From assembly GCA_021805865.1 (NCBI GenBank), contig JAJZDX010000001.1:1-64000 (forward strand): 64,000 nt of DNA. The letters are read 5' to 3'. The notes beneath the pieces were generated by a model. The model had not been told where the DNA came from, searched no databases, and was given only the letters and a program-made list of their open reading frames with translations. Source of the DNA: Pseudomonadota bacterium. Lineage in GTDB: Bacteria > Pseudomonadota > Gammaproteobacteria > Steroidobacterales > Steroidobacteraceae. Both the position numbers and the translations under genes were made by a program. Below are positions 48,185 to 60,236 of the stretch, piece after piece; the stretch's first letter is position 1, and each line of letters opens with the position of its first letter.

Positions 48185-48997
48185 TCAGGAGCTTGCGAAA
48201 TCGACACACGCGCGCAGCACGCGCTCGAGCAGCGCACGCAGAGGTGCCGCGCGGCCCGGATCGTAGGGCGGCGGCCAGTTGCCGGCATCGGGAATGACCG
48301 GCTCATCGAGATATCCGCGGCAGGCGAGCTCCATCTGCACGGCGTGGACACCGTGCGCCGGGTTGCCGTAGCGGCGCGTCGTCCAGCCGCCGACAAAGCG
48401 ACCGTCGGTGACGCGGGTGAAGCGCGGGTCCTCGCATCCGGCCTCGATCCTTTGGGTGAGCACCGGATCGCAGCTCGCACCGCGGTACGTGCCGATGTTG
48501 AGGTTCGGCAGCTCGCCCTCGAACAGCCGCGGCACGCGCGAGCGGATGCTGTGCGCATCGTAAAGCACGACACGCGCGTGCTTCTCTCTCGTGCGCTGCA
48601 CTTCCGCCAGGAGCGCCGCATGATATGGCTCGTGCCAGCTCGCCCGCCGGCGGGCAATGGCGGCTGCATCAGGCGCCCGGCCCGGGCGATAGAGCGGCTC
48701 GCCGTCGAAGGTCGTCAGCGGGCACAGATCAGTCGTCGCCTGTCCGGGATAGAGGGACGCTCCGGAGGGGTCGCGATTGACGTCGATGACGGTGCGCGAG
48801 AGGCGGGTGCGGACCGTCGTCGCTCCCAGCCCACGGGCCATGTCGTAGAGCCGATTCACCCACCAGTCCGCATCCTTGCGCGCGAGCCACGGGGAAAGGA
48901 GGCACGGCTCGAGCTCGGCAGGGATGTCGGTGCCGGTGTGCGGAAAGCTGACGATCACCGGGGCATCACCGCGATGGATCTCTAGCCAGCCGGTCAC
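48185..48997 (-). CDS. hutG: N-formylglutamate deformylase
   Basis: This 270-residue amidohydrolase releases formate from N-formylglutamate, the last step of the five-enzyme histidine route. It opens with [12 protein letters not shown], and [45 protein letters not shown] and [16 protein letters not shown] identify it. The GTG start at 48997 overlaps the hutH stop. Together with HutF it defines the formylglutamate branch; the formiminoglutamase branch is absent here. Confidence 0.96.
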   Translation of the reverse strand: MTGWLEIHRGDAPVIVSFPHTGTDIPAELEPCLLSPWLARKDADWWVNRLYDMARGLGATTVRTRLSRTVIDVNRDPSGASLYPGQATTDLCPLTTFDGEPLYRPGRAPDAAAIARRRASWHEPYHAALLAEVQRTREKHARVVLYDAHSIRSRVPRLFEGELPNLNIGTYRGASCDPVLTQRIEAGCEDPRFTRVTDGRFVGGWTTRRYGNPAHGVHAVQMELACRGYLDEPVIPDAGNWPPPYDPGRAAPLRALLERVLRACVDFASS

Positions 48998-50535
48998 GAG
49001 CGCTCCACCGTGGGCAGCGGCACGCCGCAGACCGCCTGGATCAGCGCGCGGCCGCTGACCAGCTCGCTCGCCGCCTGCAGATCCGGATGCAGGTAACGAT
49101 CGTCGGTGAGCGGCGCGATTCGCGCGCGCACCGCTTTGCGCACCGCTTCGAGCGGAGCGCTCGAGCGCAGTTCGCCGTAGAAATCGCAGCCTTGGGCGGC
49201 GGTGATGAGCTCGATGCCGATGATGCTCGCGGCGTTCGCCACCATACGGTGCAGACGCCGCGCTCCGTGCGCGGCCATCGACACGTGATCCTCCTGATTG
49301 GCTGAGGTCGGGATGGAATCGATGCTGGCCGGATGCGCGCGCTGTTTGTTCTCGGACACCAGCGCCGCGGCGGTCACCTGCGGCAGCATCAATCCGGAGT
49401 TGAGACCGGGATTGGGGGTCAGGAAGGCCGGCAGCCCCGAGAGCGCCGGATCGACCAGCATGGCGATGCGCCGCTCGGACAGCGAGCCGATCTCGCACAG
49501 CGCGATCGCCATGGCGTCGGCGGCGAAGGCGACGGGCTCGGCATGGAAGTTGCCTCCCGAGAGCGCCTCATCGGTGTCGGAAAAGATCAGCGGATTGTCG
49601 GACACCCCGTTCGCCTCGCACTCCAGGGTGCGGGCTGCGTAGCGCAGCAGATCGAGCGCAGCGCCCATGACCTGGGGCTGGCAGCGCAGGCAGTACGGAT
49701 CCTGCACCCGTGGATCGCCCGTGCGGTGCGAGGCGCGGATCGCAGAGCCCGCCATGAGCGCGCGCAGCGTCGCCGCGGTCTCGATCTGCCCGCGATGTCC
49801 GCGCAGGGCATGGATGCGCGGATCGAACGGTGTATCGGAGCCCTTGGCCGCCTCGGTCGACAGCGCCCCGGTCACCAGCGCCGACTGGAGCACGGCCTCG
49901 ACGTCGAACAGGGCGGCCAGCGCGTTGGCGGTGGAGAACTGGGTGCCGTTGAGCAGCGCCAGACCCTCCTTGGGCGCGAGCGTCAGCGGCGAGAGGCCGG
50001 CGGCCTTCAGCGCCTCGAGCGCCGGCCGGCGCTGCCCCGAGGGCAGCTCGATCTCTCCGACCCCGATCAGCGCCCCTGCCAGGTGCGCGAGCGGCGCAAG
50101 ATCTCCGGAGGCGCCGACCGAGCCCTGCGAGGGGACCACGGGTGTCAGGCCCTGCTCCAGCAGAGCGCACATCAGTCTCACGGTATCGGGCCTGACACCC
50201 GAGGCTCCTTGCGCCACGTTGGCGATCTTCAGCGCCAGCATCAGGCGCGCCACGGCGGCGGGCATGGCCTCCCCGACGCCCACACAGTGCGACAGCACGA
50301 TGTTTCGCTGCAGCCGCTCGAGATCGGCGGCCCCGATGCGCACGCTCGCGAGCCTGCCGAATCCGGTGTTGATACCGTACACCGGCTCCCCGCGCGCCAG
50401 AATGCGTGCCACCGCCTCTGCCGCGGCTGCGATGCGGGCAAAGCACGACTCGTCCAGGACCACACCGGCGCCGCGATAGACGGCCGCCCATTCCGTCAAT
50501 GTGACTCGTCCGGGCCGGACAACGACTATGCTCAC
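48994..50535 (-). CDS. hutH: Histidine ammonia-lyase
   Basis: HutH removes ammonia from histidine to form urocanate. The 513-residue protein has the Ala142-Ser143-Gly144 triad in [14 protein letters not shown] that cyclises to the MIO cofactor, [25 protein letters not shown] and [10 protein letters not shown]. The GTG start at 50535 overlaps the hutI stop (GTGA); the frame stays open upstream, but only antisense to hutI. Its end overlaps hutG. Confidence 0.97.
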   Translation of the reverse strand: MSIVVVRPGRVTLTEWAAVYRGAGVVLDESCFARIAAAAEAVARILARGEPVYGINTGFGRLASVRIGAADLERLQRNIVLSHCVGVGEAMPAAVARLMLALKIANVAQGASGVRPDTVRLMCALLEQGLTPVVPSQGSVGASGDLAPLAHLAGALIGVGEIELPSGQRRPALEALKAAGLSPLTLAPKEGLALLNGTQFSTANALAALFDVEAVLQSALVTGALSTEAAKGSDTPFDPRIHALRGHRGQIETAATLRALMAGSAIRASHRTGDPRVQDPYCLRCQPQVMGAALDLLRYAARTLECEANGVSDNPLIFSDTDEALSGGNFHAEPVAFAADAMAIALCEIGSLSERRIAMLVDPALSGLPAFLTPNPGLNSGLMLPQVTAAALVSENKQRAHPASIDSIPTSANQEDHVSMAAHGARRLHRMVANAASIIGIELITAAQGCDFYGELRSSAPLEAVRKAVRARIAPLTDDRYLHPDLQAASELVSGRALIQAVCGVPLPTVERS

Positions 50536-51734
50536 TCGCCCCTCCAGATACGCTTGTGCAAGGGATTGCGGCCGATCCAATAGACCAGCTCGGCCGGACG
50601 CTCGACGTCCCAGATCGCAAGGTCCGCCCGCTTGCCCGCTTCCAGCGTGCCGATCTCGCGCGCACGGCCGAGGGCATGAGCCGCCTCGCGCGTCACACCG
50701 GCCAGGCATTCCTCGATGGTGAGGCCGAACTGCACGGCGGCAAGGTTCAGGGCGGTCAGGATGGACAGCAGCGGCGAGGTGCCCGGATTGCAGTCGGTGG
50801 CGAGAGCCATGCGCACGCCTCTGCGGCGCAGCTCCGCGACAGGAGGCTGTTGATGCTCCCTCAGGCAGTAGAACGCCCCCGGCAGCAGCACCGCCACCGT
50901 GCCCGAGCGCGCCAGCGCGGCCACCCCCTCGATGTTGGTCCACTCCAGGTGATCGGCGGAGAGCGCCTGGAACTCGGCCGCCAGCGCCGCGCCGCCGCCG
51001 TCGGAGAGCTGGTCGGCGTGCAGCTTCACGGGCAGCCCGGCGCAGCGCGCGGCCGCGAGCACCGCGCGGATCTCGACCGGCGTGAAGGCGATGCCCTCGC
51101 AGTAGCCGTCGACCGCATCGGCCAGGCCTTCGCGGGCGGCCTGCGGAATGAGCTTGCGGATGACCAGATCGAGGTAAGAGGCCCGGTCGCGGTCGGGCGG
51201 AACGGCGTGGGCGGCGAGCAGCGTCGTGGCTACCTCGACCGGGTGCTGGCGGCCGAGCGCGCGGGCAACGCGCAGCATGCGCAGCTCCGTGAGCAGGTCA
51301 AGACCATAGCCTGACTTGATCTCGACAGTCGTTACCCCCTCGGCCATCAAGACGCGCAACCGCTCGCCCGCCGAGGCCGCCAGCTCCTCGTCCGTCGCTG
51401 CCCGCGTCGCCCTCACCGTGGACAAAATGCCCCCACCGGCCCGTGCGATGCTCTGATAGTCCGCTCCAGCCATGCGCATCTCGAACTCGCCGCTGCGCTC
51501 GCCCCCGAACACGAGATGGGTGTGGCAGTCGATCAGGCCGGGGGTGACCAGACGTCCCTCGAGGTCGAGGACCTCCCCTGCATCGGCTCCAACGGGCAGC
51601 TCCGCCTCCGCCCCGGCGAAGGCAATGCGGCCTCCCGCGACGCCGATGGCGCCCGGCTGCACCCATCCGACGCCCGGACGCTGCGGCGCCAGGGTTGCCA
51701 GGCTTGCGTTGCGCCACAGCCGCTCGAATCGCAC
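50532..51734 (-). CDS. hutI: Imidazolonepropionase
   Basis: HutI hydrolyses imidazolonepropionate to formiminoglutamate. The 400-residue amidohydrolase has the metal-site motif [38 protein letters not shown] and [12 protein letters not shown] prefer GTG at 51734, which gives the family-like N-terminus [13 protein letters not shown]. The longer TTG start at 51764 would place the N-terminus inside the palindromic operators. It is the first gene of the minus-strand hut operon. Confidence 0.95.
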   Translation of the reverse strand: MRFERLWRNASLATLAPQRPGVGWVQPGAIGVAGGRIAFAGAEAELPVGADAGEVLDLEGRLVTPGLIDCHTHLVFGGERSGEFEMRMAGADYQSIARAGGGILSTVRATRAATDEELAASAGERLRVLMAEGVTTVEIKSGYGLDLLTELRMLRVARALGRQHPVEVATTLLAAHAVPPDRDRASYLDLVIRKLIPQAAREGLADAVDGYCEGIAFTPVEIRAVLAAARCAGLPVKLHADQLSDGGGAALAAEFQALSADHLEWTNIEGVAALARSGTVAVLLPGAFYCLREHQQPPVAELRRRGVRMALATDCNPGTSPLLSILTALNLAAVQFGLTIEECLAGVTREAAHALGRAREIGTLEAGKRADLAIWDVERPAELVYWIGRNPLHKRIWRGE

Positions 51735-51750
51735 GGAGAAGGGCCTTCTA

Positions 51751-51786
51751 ATTTGCCTAGCCAAATCATAATATGCCTAGACATAT
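51751..51786. promoter_or_regulatory. Twin palindromic operators, probable HutC sites
   Basis: Two 16-bp imperfect palindromes lie in tandem: ATTTGCCTAGCCAAAT (51751-51766) and ATATGCCTAGACATAT (51771-51786). Each pairs at 14 of 16 positions and has the same two mismatched positions; their centres are exactly 20 bp apart, two helical turns. They sit between divergent hutI and hutF. A plus-strand promoter TTCTAA-N17-TAATAT (-10 at 51769-51774) would be covered. The GntR/UTRA repressor HutC encoded by the same locus is the natural ligand; this is inference. Confidence 0.65.
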
Positions 51787-51823
51787 CAGGGAACCCCTGG
51801 CGGTGAATCCCGAGAAGCGCGCC

Positions 51824-53194
51824 ATGAGCCGGACATTCTTCTTTGACTCCGCCTGGCTGCCGGACGGTTGGCGTCGCAATGTGCGCGTCTCGGTCCGCGC
51901 AGGCGTGATCGAGCGCGTGGCCCTGGATGCCGTGCCGCACCCGGGCGATGAGCGCTCGAGCAGGGCCATAGCGGGTCTGCCCAACGTCCACAGCCACGCC
52001 TTTCAACGCTCCATGGCGGGCCTGGCCGAGCGCCGGGGCCCGCAGGGCGCGGACGACTTCTGGTCCTGGCGTGAAGTCATGTACCGCTTCCTGGCGAGGA
52101 TGGGGCCGGATGATCTGGAGGCGATTGCCGCCTACGCCTACGCGGACATGCTGGAGGCTGGATTCACCAGCGTCGGGGAATTCCACTATCTGCACCTCAG
52201 CCCCGAGGGAGCACCCTACGGGAATCCCGCGGAGCTTGCTCTGCGCCATGCCGCGGCGGCCGACCTCACCGGCATCGGCCTCACGCTGCTGCCGGTGTTC
52301 TACGAATCCAGCGGGTTCGGTGGCGCTGCCCCTACACCCGGCCAGCGCCGATTCATCACGGACCTCGACACCTTTGCCGATATCGTCGCCCGAGTGCGTG
52401 CACACCTCGGCCAGGGCGCCCACCGTAACACCGGAATCGCCCCGCACTCACTGCGGGCGGTGACGGCGGATCACCTGCACACCCTGCTCTGCCAGAATCC
52501 GCCGGGGCCCGTGCACATCCACGCGGCGGAGCAGATGAAGGAGGTCGAGGATTGCCTCGCCTACTGTGGCCTGCGGCCGGTCGAGTGGCTGCTGCGCCGG
52601 ACGGAGGTCACGGCACAATGGTGCCTGGTCCATGCAACTCATCTCACAGCGGAAGAAACGGCGGAGCTCGCCCGCAGCGGCGCGGTGGCCGGACTGTGTC
52701 CGCTCACGGAGGCCAACCTGGGCGACGGGATCTTCCCGGCGGCCGCCTATCACGGCGCACAGGGCCGTTGGGCGATCGGGACCGACTCGCACATTCTTCT
52801 CGATGCCGCCGGCGAGCTGCGCCAGCTGGAATACAGCCAGCGCCTGACACTGCGCTCACGCAACATCCTGGCGAGCCCCGGACAGCACTCGACCGGCGAG
52901 ACCCTGTACCAGACCGCCCTGGCCGGCGGCGCGCAGGCGCTCGGATTGCCGGTGGGCGCCATTGCGAAGGGGTGCCGGGCCGATTTTTTGATCCTGGATG
53001 CCGCTCATCCGGACCTGGCAGGACGGGGCGAGGATGCCGCAGTCGACACCTGGGTGTTTGCCGCCGGGCGATCGCTGATCCGCGATGTCATCGCCGCGGG
53101 GCGCACGGTGGTGAGCAACCGCCGCCACATCGAGCGGGACCGGATCGATGCTGCCTTTCGTCGCACCATGACCGGGCTGCTGCGGGCCGCATGA
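51824..53194 (+). CDS. hutF: Formimidoylglutamate deiminase
   Basis: HutF converts N-formiminoglutamate to N-formylglutamate and ammonia, feeding HutG. The 456-residue amidohydrolase has PNVHSHAFQRSMAGLAERRG, FWSWREVMYRF, SVGEFHYLHL, GPVHIHAAEQMKEVEDC and IGTDSHILLDAAGELR, which identify HutF rather than a chlorohydrolase. The ATG at 51824 follows GAGAAG; an ATG at 51773 lies inside the operators and is unlikely. hutC follows after 1 base. Confidence 0.96.
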   Translation: MSRTFFFDSAWLPDGWRRNVRVSVRAGVIERVALDAVPHPGDERSSRAIAGLPNVHSHAFQRSMAGLAERRGPQGADDFWSWREVMYRFLARMGPDDLEAIAAYAYADMLEAGFTSVGEFHYLHLSPEGAPYGNPAELALRHAAAADLTGIGLTLLPVFYESSGFGGAAPTPGQRRFITDLDTFADIVARVRAHLGQGAHRNTGIAPHSLRAVTADHLHTLLCQNPPGPVHIHAAEQMKEVEDCLAYCGLRPVEWLLRRTEVTAQWCLVHATHLTAEETAELARSGAVAGLCPLTEANLGDGIFPAAAYHGAQGRWAIGTDSHILLDAAGELRQLEYSQRLTLRSRNILASPGQHSTGETLYQTALAGGAQALGLPVGAIAKGCRADFLILDAAHPDLAGRGEDAAVDTWVFAAGRSLIRDVIAAGRTVVSNRRHIERDRIDAAFRRTMTGLLRAA

Positions 53195-53195
53195 C

Positions 53196-53942
53196 ATGAG
53201 CGATGCCGAGCCGCGGAAGAGGACCGACACGGCAGCCCTGCCACGGTACCGGGAGATATGCGATGCGCTGCGGCAGCGGATCGTCACCGGCGCCTGGGCG
53301 CCAGGTTACAGGCTGCCCTCCGAGCACGAGCTGGCGAGGTCCTTCGGCTGCGCCCGAATGACCATCAGCAAAGCGCTCGGCGCGCTCGCCGAGCAGCGGC
53401 TCATCACCCGCCGCCGCCGCGCGGGCACGACGGTGAACGCGCCACGGGCCCAGGAATCGATCCTGGAGATCCACGATATCGAGGCGGAGCTCGTGGCGGC
53501 AGGCTCCTCTTACGAATACCAATGTCTCGATCGGGAGATTCGACCGGCGAGCGAGGAAGATGCGGCCGCGCTCGGCGTGGCCGCGGGCACGCCAGTGCTC
53601 CGGCTCACCGGAGTGCATCGCGCCGACGGACGCCCGCATGCGCTGGAGGAGCGGCTGATCAATCTGCAGTCGGTACCGGAGGCGAGCGGCGAGCGGTTTA
53701 CCGGCACCTCCCCGGGAGGGTGGCTGCTCAAACGGATCCCCTGGACGGACGCCGAGCATCAGATCTCGGCGCTGAATGCCGATGCCGCCATCGCCCGCCG
53801 CCTCGACATCCCCCGCCGCAAGGCCTGCCTGTGCATCGAGCGCAACACCTGGCTGGACGCCAAGCGGGTGACGCACGTGCGCCTCATCTACCCCTGCGAT
53901 CAGCATCGCCTCATCGCCCGGTTCCGGCACAAACGGGCTTGA
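53196..53942 (+). CDS. hutC: Histidine utilisation repressor (GntR/UTRA family)
   Basis: This 248-residue regulator has an N-terminal GntR winged helix (YREICDALRQRIVTGAWAPG, PSEHELARSFGCARMTISKA) and a C-terminal UTRA ligand domain (about 95-240). In characterised HutC proteins urocanate is the inducer. It is co-transcribed with hutF (1-base gap), so it probably represses its own operon and the divergent hutIHGU operon through the palindromes at 51751-51786. Confidence 0.95.
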   Translation: MSDAEPRKRTDTAALPRYREICDALRQRIVTGAWAPGYRLPSEHELARSFGCARMTISKALGALAEQRLITRRRRAGTTVNAPRAQESILEIHDIEAELVAAGSSYEYQCLDREIRPASEEDAAALGVAAGTPVLRLTGVHRADGRPHALEERLINLQSVPEASGERFTGTSPGGWLLKRIPWTDAEHQISALNADAAIARRLDIPRRKACLCIERNTWLDAKRVTHVRLIYPCDQHRLIARFRHKRA

Positions 53943-53950
53943 GCCGCCGT

Positions 53951-54383
53951 CTACCGGTCGAGCGACCACTGCAGGCTTTGCGCGCGCGGCGGCCTGAATG
54001 ACAGGACATCGAGGCCTCCCGTGCGCCGGGTGTTGAGACCGAGCCGCCGGCAGGCGATGTGGAACCGGTTGCGCAGCAGTTGCGCGAACGGCCTGCGGCT
54101 CCATGCGCCGCTTCGACTGCGGATCCAGCGTGGTGATGCTGATGCCGACGCTCACCAGGTTCTCGCGAGCCATCCGCGTGAGCAGATCGAGGTCGCGCAG
54201 CACCAGCGCGCCCTTGGTGATGATGGTGAGCGGATGGCGGCAGCGGGCGAGCACCTCGGGGATGTCGCGCGTGACGCGCCGGCGCCGCTCGAAGCGGCCG
54301 GCAGGGCTCGAGAGCGCCCCATGGCCCCTCAGAGGCGTCTGACTCGATATGTCGCCCGCCGCCGCCATCAGAGGACTGTGCAT
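53951..54383 (-). pseudogene. Deleted PA0069-family radical SAM gene
   Basis: Three blocks of one ancestral protein are readable in order on the minus strand. An N-terminal RGHGALSSPAGRFE (near 54300-54345) is joined in frame to LARCRHPLTIITKGALVLRD and VGISITTLDPQSKRRMEP (54095-54275). A frame change then leads to a C-terminal block RFHIACRRLGL and VLSFRPP ending at TAG (53953-53951). The portion that should hold the CxxxCxxC cluster, and most of the C-terminal half of the barrel, are missing. It cannot make an active radical SAM enzyme. The neighbouring IS remnant suggests how the region eroded. Confidence 0.72.
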
Positions 54384-54409
54384 CCATGAGTAACTGGATA
54401 TTTGTCAAA

Positions 54410-55449
54410 GGCCTCCATTTAGCTGCAGAACAGGCATTCTTGGGCTATGGACGAGGCCCCAAAGCCCGTTGGAGGCACCGACTACCCGGCCACCTGGAGC
54501 CAGTTTCTCGAGTGGTTCGGCAATGAGGCGGTGTGCGCTCGGAACCTGGAGCGAGTGCGTTGGCCGGGGGGGTTCGCTTGCACGGCCTGTGGGGTGGTGG
54601 GTGAGCCGTATCGAGCCAGTCGGGGCGATTGATGTGCCGCGCGTGTCGCCATCAGGGCTCGGTGACCGCCGGGACGATCTTCAGAGAAGACGCGCACACC
54701 GCTGAAGGTGTGGTTTGCCGCGATCTGGTATCTGAGCAGCCACAAGCACCGCGTGAGCGCTCTGGGGCTGCGGAGGGTCCTCGGATTGGGCAGCCATCAG
54801 ACGGCCTGGACGATACTGCATCGATTGCGTCGGGCGATGGGGCGGCCGAAGCGTGAGCGCTTGCGTGGGGCTGGTCGAGGTCAAGGAGGTCTACGTCGAT
54901 CTCGGTGACCGGGCGGTTGGCCGTAAGAGGCTGAAGGGTAAGGGAGAAACGACCCAGTTAATCGCAGCGGTAGCAGCGGAAGTGCTCGAGCCCAAGGGCA
55001 TCGGGCGGATTTGCTTGCGCCGCATCGAGAGCGTCTCTCAGGAGCACGTACAGCCCTTCGTGGAGGAATCGATCGAGCCCCCGGCGCAGGTGCATACCGA
55101 CGGCTCATGGGCGTACCGATTCCTCCAGGGGAAGGGGTACGTGCAGCAGCGCGCCGCCGTACACCTCGGCGGAAAGAGGGTCGCCAGCCTTCCGGTCGTC
55201 ACCCGAGTCGCCGCGCTCCTGAAGCGCTGGCTGCTCGGTACTCATCATGGGGCGGTTCAACCGGCCCAGCTCGATCACTCTCTCGAGGAGTTCGCCTTCC
55301 GCTTCAATCGGCGCACCTCGCGCTCGCGGGGGCTGCTGTTCCATCGCCTGCTCGAGCAGTCCGTTCGGCACGATCCAATCACCTACCGGGATGTCGTTCA
55401 TTCGAGCCGCAACCGGCAGGTCGCGCTTGACTGGAGCTAAATGGATACC
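54410..55449 (+). mobile_element. Decayed IS1595-family insertion sequence
   Basis: The ends are matching inverted repeats: TCCATTTAGCTGCAG at 54414-54428 and its complement CTGGAGCTAAATGGA at 55431-55445 (14 of 15 bases), extending with matches to 54410 and 55449. The 1.04-kb interior encodes a frameshifted IS1595-type transposase. I see no 8-bp target duplication at the flanks, consistent with an old insertion or later deletion. Confidence 0.75.
54447..55440 (+). pseudogene. Frameshifted IS1595-family transposase
   Basis: The protein is recognisable only by changing frame at least three times. The zinc-ribbon start YPATWSQFLEWFGNEAVC and WPGGFACTACG (from 54447) continues as CRACRHQGSVTAGTIFR (54632 onward), then WFAAIWYLSSHKHRVSALGL and AWTILHRLRRAMGRPKR (54711 onward), then the catalytic domain (54853-55440). 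The usual VEVDE motif reads VEVKE, so the first catalytic Asp is Lys; HTDG and LEEFAFRFNRR keep the other two acidic residues. It is inactive on both counts. Confidence 0.8.
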
Positions 55450-55514
55450 CCTGACATCCATCCAGTAATGCTGCCGGATTTGGAGCTGGCTGGATACGCG
55501 TCACATCCATCCAG
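55442..55514. repeat. Pair of 24-bp direct repeats beside the IS end
   Basis: Bases 55442-55465 and 55491-55514 are direct copies, 21 of 24 identical, sharing TGGATAC at the start and ACATCCATCCAG at the end, with a 49-bp period. The first copy overlaps the right terminal repeat of the dead IS. They may be nested or one-ended insertion scars. The rest of the gap to cobT shows no gene and no B12-box riboswitch. Confidence 0.55.
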
Positions 55515-55699
55515 ATTTGTCGTAAAGCGGCCCGAACCTGACTCCGGTCAACCTCGCGCCAGGCCGGGACTGGACGGCGGGGGACGGCGCTGCCACTCTT
55601 ACGCCCCCCGACGAGCAACCGCTTCAATCAATCAATTGGCGACCTGCACGCCTGCGGCCCGATCCGTCAATGGTCCCGAACCGTGAAAACCGGAGAACG

Positions 55700-56818
55700 A
55701 TGAACAACGAATCCCCTTCCCGGCCCATCCCGGCGCCGGACGTCGCAGCCGAAAGCGCCGCGCGCGCGCGCCAATCCCAGCTCACCAAGCCCCCGGGCTC
55801 ACTCGGACGGCTGGAGGACCTCGCCTGCTGGCTCGCCGGCCGACTGGGCCAGCCCGTCCCCGACATGCCTCACTGCGAAGTCGTCGTGTTCGCTGGCGAT
55901 CACGGCGTGGCCGCCCAGGGCGTCTCGGCGTTCCCGCAGGCGGTGACCGGCCAGATGGTCGCCAACTTCGCAGCCGGCGGCGCGGCCATCAATGTGCTGA
56001 CCAAGCTCCATGACTGCCGGATCGAGGTGGTGGATGTCGGGGTGGCCACCGACGCAGCACCCCCTTCGGGCGTGCGCAACGAGCGGGTGCGGGCCGGAAC
56101 TCGTGACCTGTCGGCGATGGCCGCCATGACGGCTGAGGACACCCGCAAAGCGCTCGATGTGGGCGGGCAGTGCGCCCGCCGGGCGGTGGACCGGGGCGCG
56201 CGCCTGTTGATCGCCGGCGACATGGGCATCGCCAACACCACGGCCGCGGCGTGCCTGATCTGCGCGCTCACCGGCAGCGAGCCGGCACGCATCGTGGGGC
56301 GCGGTACGGGGGTGGACGAGCCGGGCCTGAAGCACAAGATCGCCGTGGTGCAGGCGGCGCTCAACCGTGTGGCTGCCGCCCGCCCCGGCCGCTCGCTGCT
56401 CGATGTGGCGCGGTCATCGGCCGACGGCGAGCCGCGCGCGCAGGCCGCATTCGAGATCCTGAGCGAGCTCGGCGGCCTCGAGATCGCGGCCATTGCCGGC
56501 TACTACCTCGAGGCGGCGCGCCTCGGCGTGCCGATGCTGGTGGACGGCTACATCTCCACCTCGGCGGCACTCACCGCCGTCCGCCTGGCTCCCGCGAGCC
56601 TCGAGTGGATGCAGGCGGGCCATCGCTCGGCGGAGGCCGGCCATCGCGTTGCGCTCGAGGCGCTCGGCCTCGTGCCGCTGTTGGACCTGGACATGCGCCT
56701 CGGAGAAGGCACCGGCGCGGCGCTCGCGCTGCCCATCGTGCGCGCGGCGCTCGCGCTGCATCGCAACATGGCCACCTTCGCCGAAGCGGGAGTCTCGGAA
56801 AAATCCGCCCCCGCATGA
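55700..56818 (+). CDS. cobT: Nicotinate-nucleotide-dimethylbenzimidazole phosphoribosyltransferase
   Basis: CobT makes alpha-ribazole phosphate, the lower-ligand precursor of cobalamin. The 372-residue protein has LTKPPGSLGRLEDLA, VVFAGDHGVAAQGVSAFP, AGDMGIANTTAAA, GRGTGVDEPGL and a C-terminal GEGTGAALALP with the catalytic Glu. ATG at 55700 follows GGAGAA. Its stop overlaps cobS by 4 bases. Confidence 0.97.
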   Translation: MNNESPSRPIPAPDVAAESAARARQSQLTKPPGSLGRLEDLACWLAGRLGQPVPDMPHCEVVVFAGDHGVAAQGVSAFPQAVTGQMVANFAAGGAAINVLTKLHDCRIEVVDVGVATDAAPPSGVRNERVRAGTRDLSAMAAMTAEDTRKALDVGGQCARRAVDRGARLLIAGDMGIANTTAAACLICALTGSEPARIVGRGTGVDEPGLKHKIAVVQAALNRVAAARPGRSLLDVARSSADGEPRAQAAFEILSELGGLEIAAIAGYYLEAARLGVPMLVDGYISTSAALTAVRLAPASLEWMQAGHRSAEAGHRVALEALGLVPLLDLDMRLGEGTGAALALPIVRAALALHRNMATFAEAGVSEKSAPA

Positions 56819-57621
56819 AGCCCGCGTCCGGCACGCGCCTGCGGGGCCTGAGGCTGGCCACCCAGTTCCTCACCCGCCTGCCGGTGCGGCCGGTCGAGGA
56901 CTACTCGCCGCTCGAGCTCTCGCGCTCGGCTCTGTGGTTTCCCGCCGTGGGGTTGGCTCTGGGGATCGTCACGCTGTTGCCGGCGGCCATTGCCGGGCAC
57001 CGGCCGCTGCTGACCGCCGCGCTCGGCGTGCTCGCCTGGACCTGGATGAGCGGCGCGCTGCACCTCGACGGGCTGGCGGATCTCAGCGATGCGCTGGCCG
57101 CTTCGCATCGCGACCCCGATCGCTTCCTCGCCGTACTGTCCGATCCGCACGCGGGCACTTTCGGTGTGGTGAGCGTCGTGCTGGTGCTGCTGCTGAAGGC
57201 CGCCGCGCTCGACTCGCTCGCCCACCTGCCGCTGTTTCCGGCTCTCCTGAAGCCTCACGGCCTCCTCGTCGATGCCCTGCCGCCCTCCGGCGCGGCGCTG
57301 TGCGCCGTGGCATTGATCCCGGCCTGGGCGCGCCTGGGGCCTCTTCTCTGGAGGCGCTGGCTGCGGCCCCTCAAGCCCGGTCAGGGTGAGCGCTTCGCGC
57401 AGCAGCCGCTGCACGTCGGCTGGATCCTCTCGTGGACGGTCGCGCTGCTGGCCGCCAGCGCGCTGCTCGCGCCGGTCTTGTGCCTGGCGCCGCTCGTGAT
57501 CGCGGGCTGGGGATACTGGCTTAAGCGGCGCGTCGGCGGCATGAGCGGAGATTGCCTGGGGGCGGGCATCGAGGTCTGCGAGACGGTATTGATCATCGCG
57601 CTGGCGCTGGTGAGCGCCTGA
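56815..57621 (+). CDS. cobS: Adenosylcobinamide-GDP ribazoletransferase (cobalamin synthase)
   Basis: CobS joins adenosylcobinamide-GDP to alpha-ribazole phosphate at the membrane. This 268-residue protein has about six membrane helices, with LATQFLTRLPVRP at the start, the family signature GALHLDGLADLSDALA, and a C-terminal RRVGGMSGDCLGAGIE. The ATG at 56815 overlaps the cobT stop (ATGA). cobU lies convergently just beyond. Confidence 0.95.
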   Translation: MKPASGTRLRGLRLATQFLTRLPVRPVEDYSPLELSRSALWFPAVGLALGIVTLLPAAIAGHRPLLTAALGVLAWTWMSGALHLDGLADLSDALAASHRDPDRFLAVLSDPHAGTFGVVSVVLVLLLKAAALDSLAHLPLFPALLKPHGLLVDALPPSGAALCAVALIPAWARLGPLLWRRWLRPLKPGQGERFAQQPLHVGWILSWTVALLAASALLAPVLCLAPLVIAGWGYWLKRRVGGMSGDCLGAGIEVCETVLIIALALVSA

Positions 57622-57629
57622 TTCCGCCC

Positions 57630-60009
<2,380 letters not shown>

Positions 60010-60236
60010 AGCTCAATAGCGGCAACCGCCGGGAGCGGTGGCCGCGGCCCGCCCGCCGGCGCTCTCGGGCGCCCGGCCATGCGTGACGCGTGTGCCGGCC
60101 GGGCTTGCGGCTCACGGGCGCTTGCAGCAGCCGGCCGATTGACACGGCACCGCATCGGGACAGCGGGACGTGCCCACCGCAGGCGGGGAGCGGCGGACGA
60201 GACCCACGCCCCGCTGCTTCGGCGCCGTCCGGTGCT

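Noticed and set aside
54853-55440. A complete 195-residue hypothetical protein
   Set aside because: It is the catalytic part of the frameshifted IS1595-like transposase lying between the element's terminal repeats.
55446-55699. Cobalamin riboswitch before cobT
   Set aside because: Searched by eye for a B12 box and its conserved flanking arms on the plus strand; none is present.
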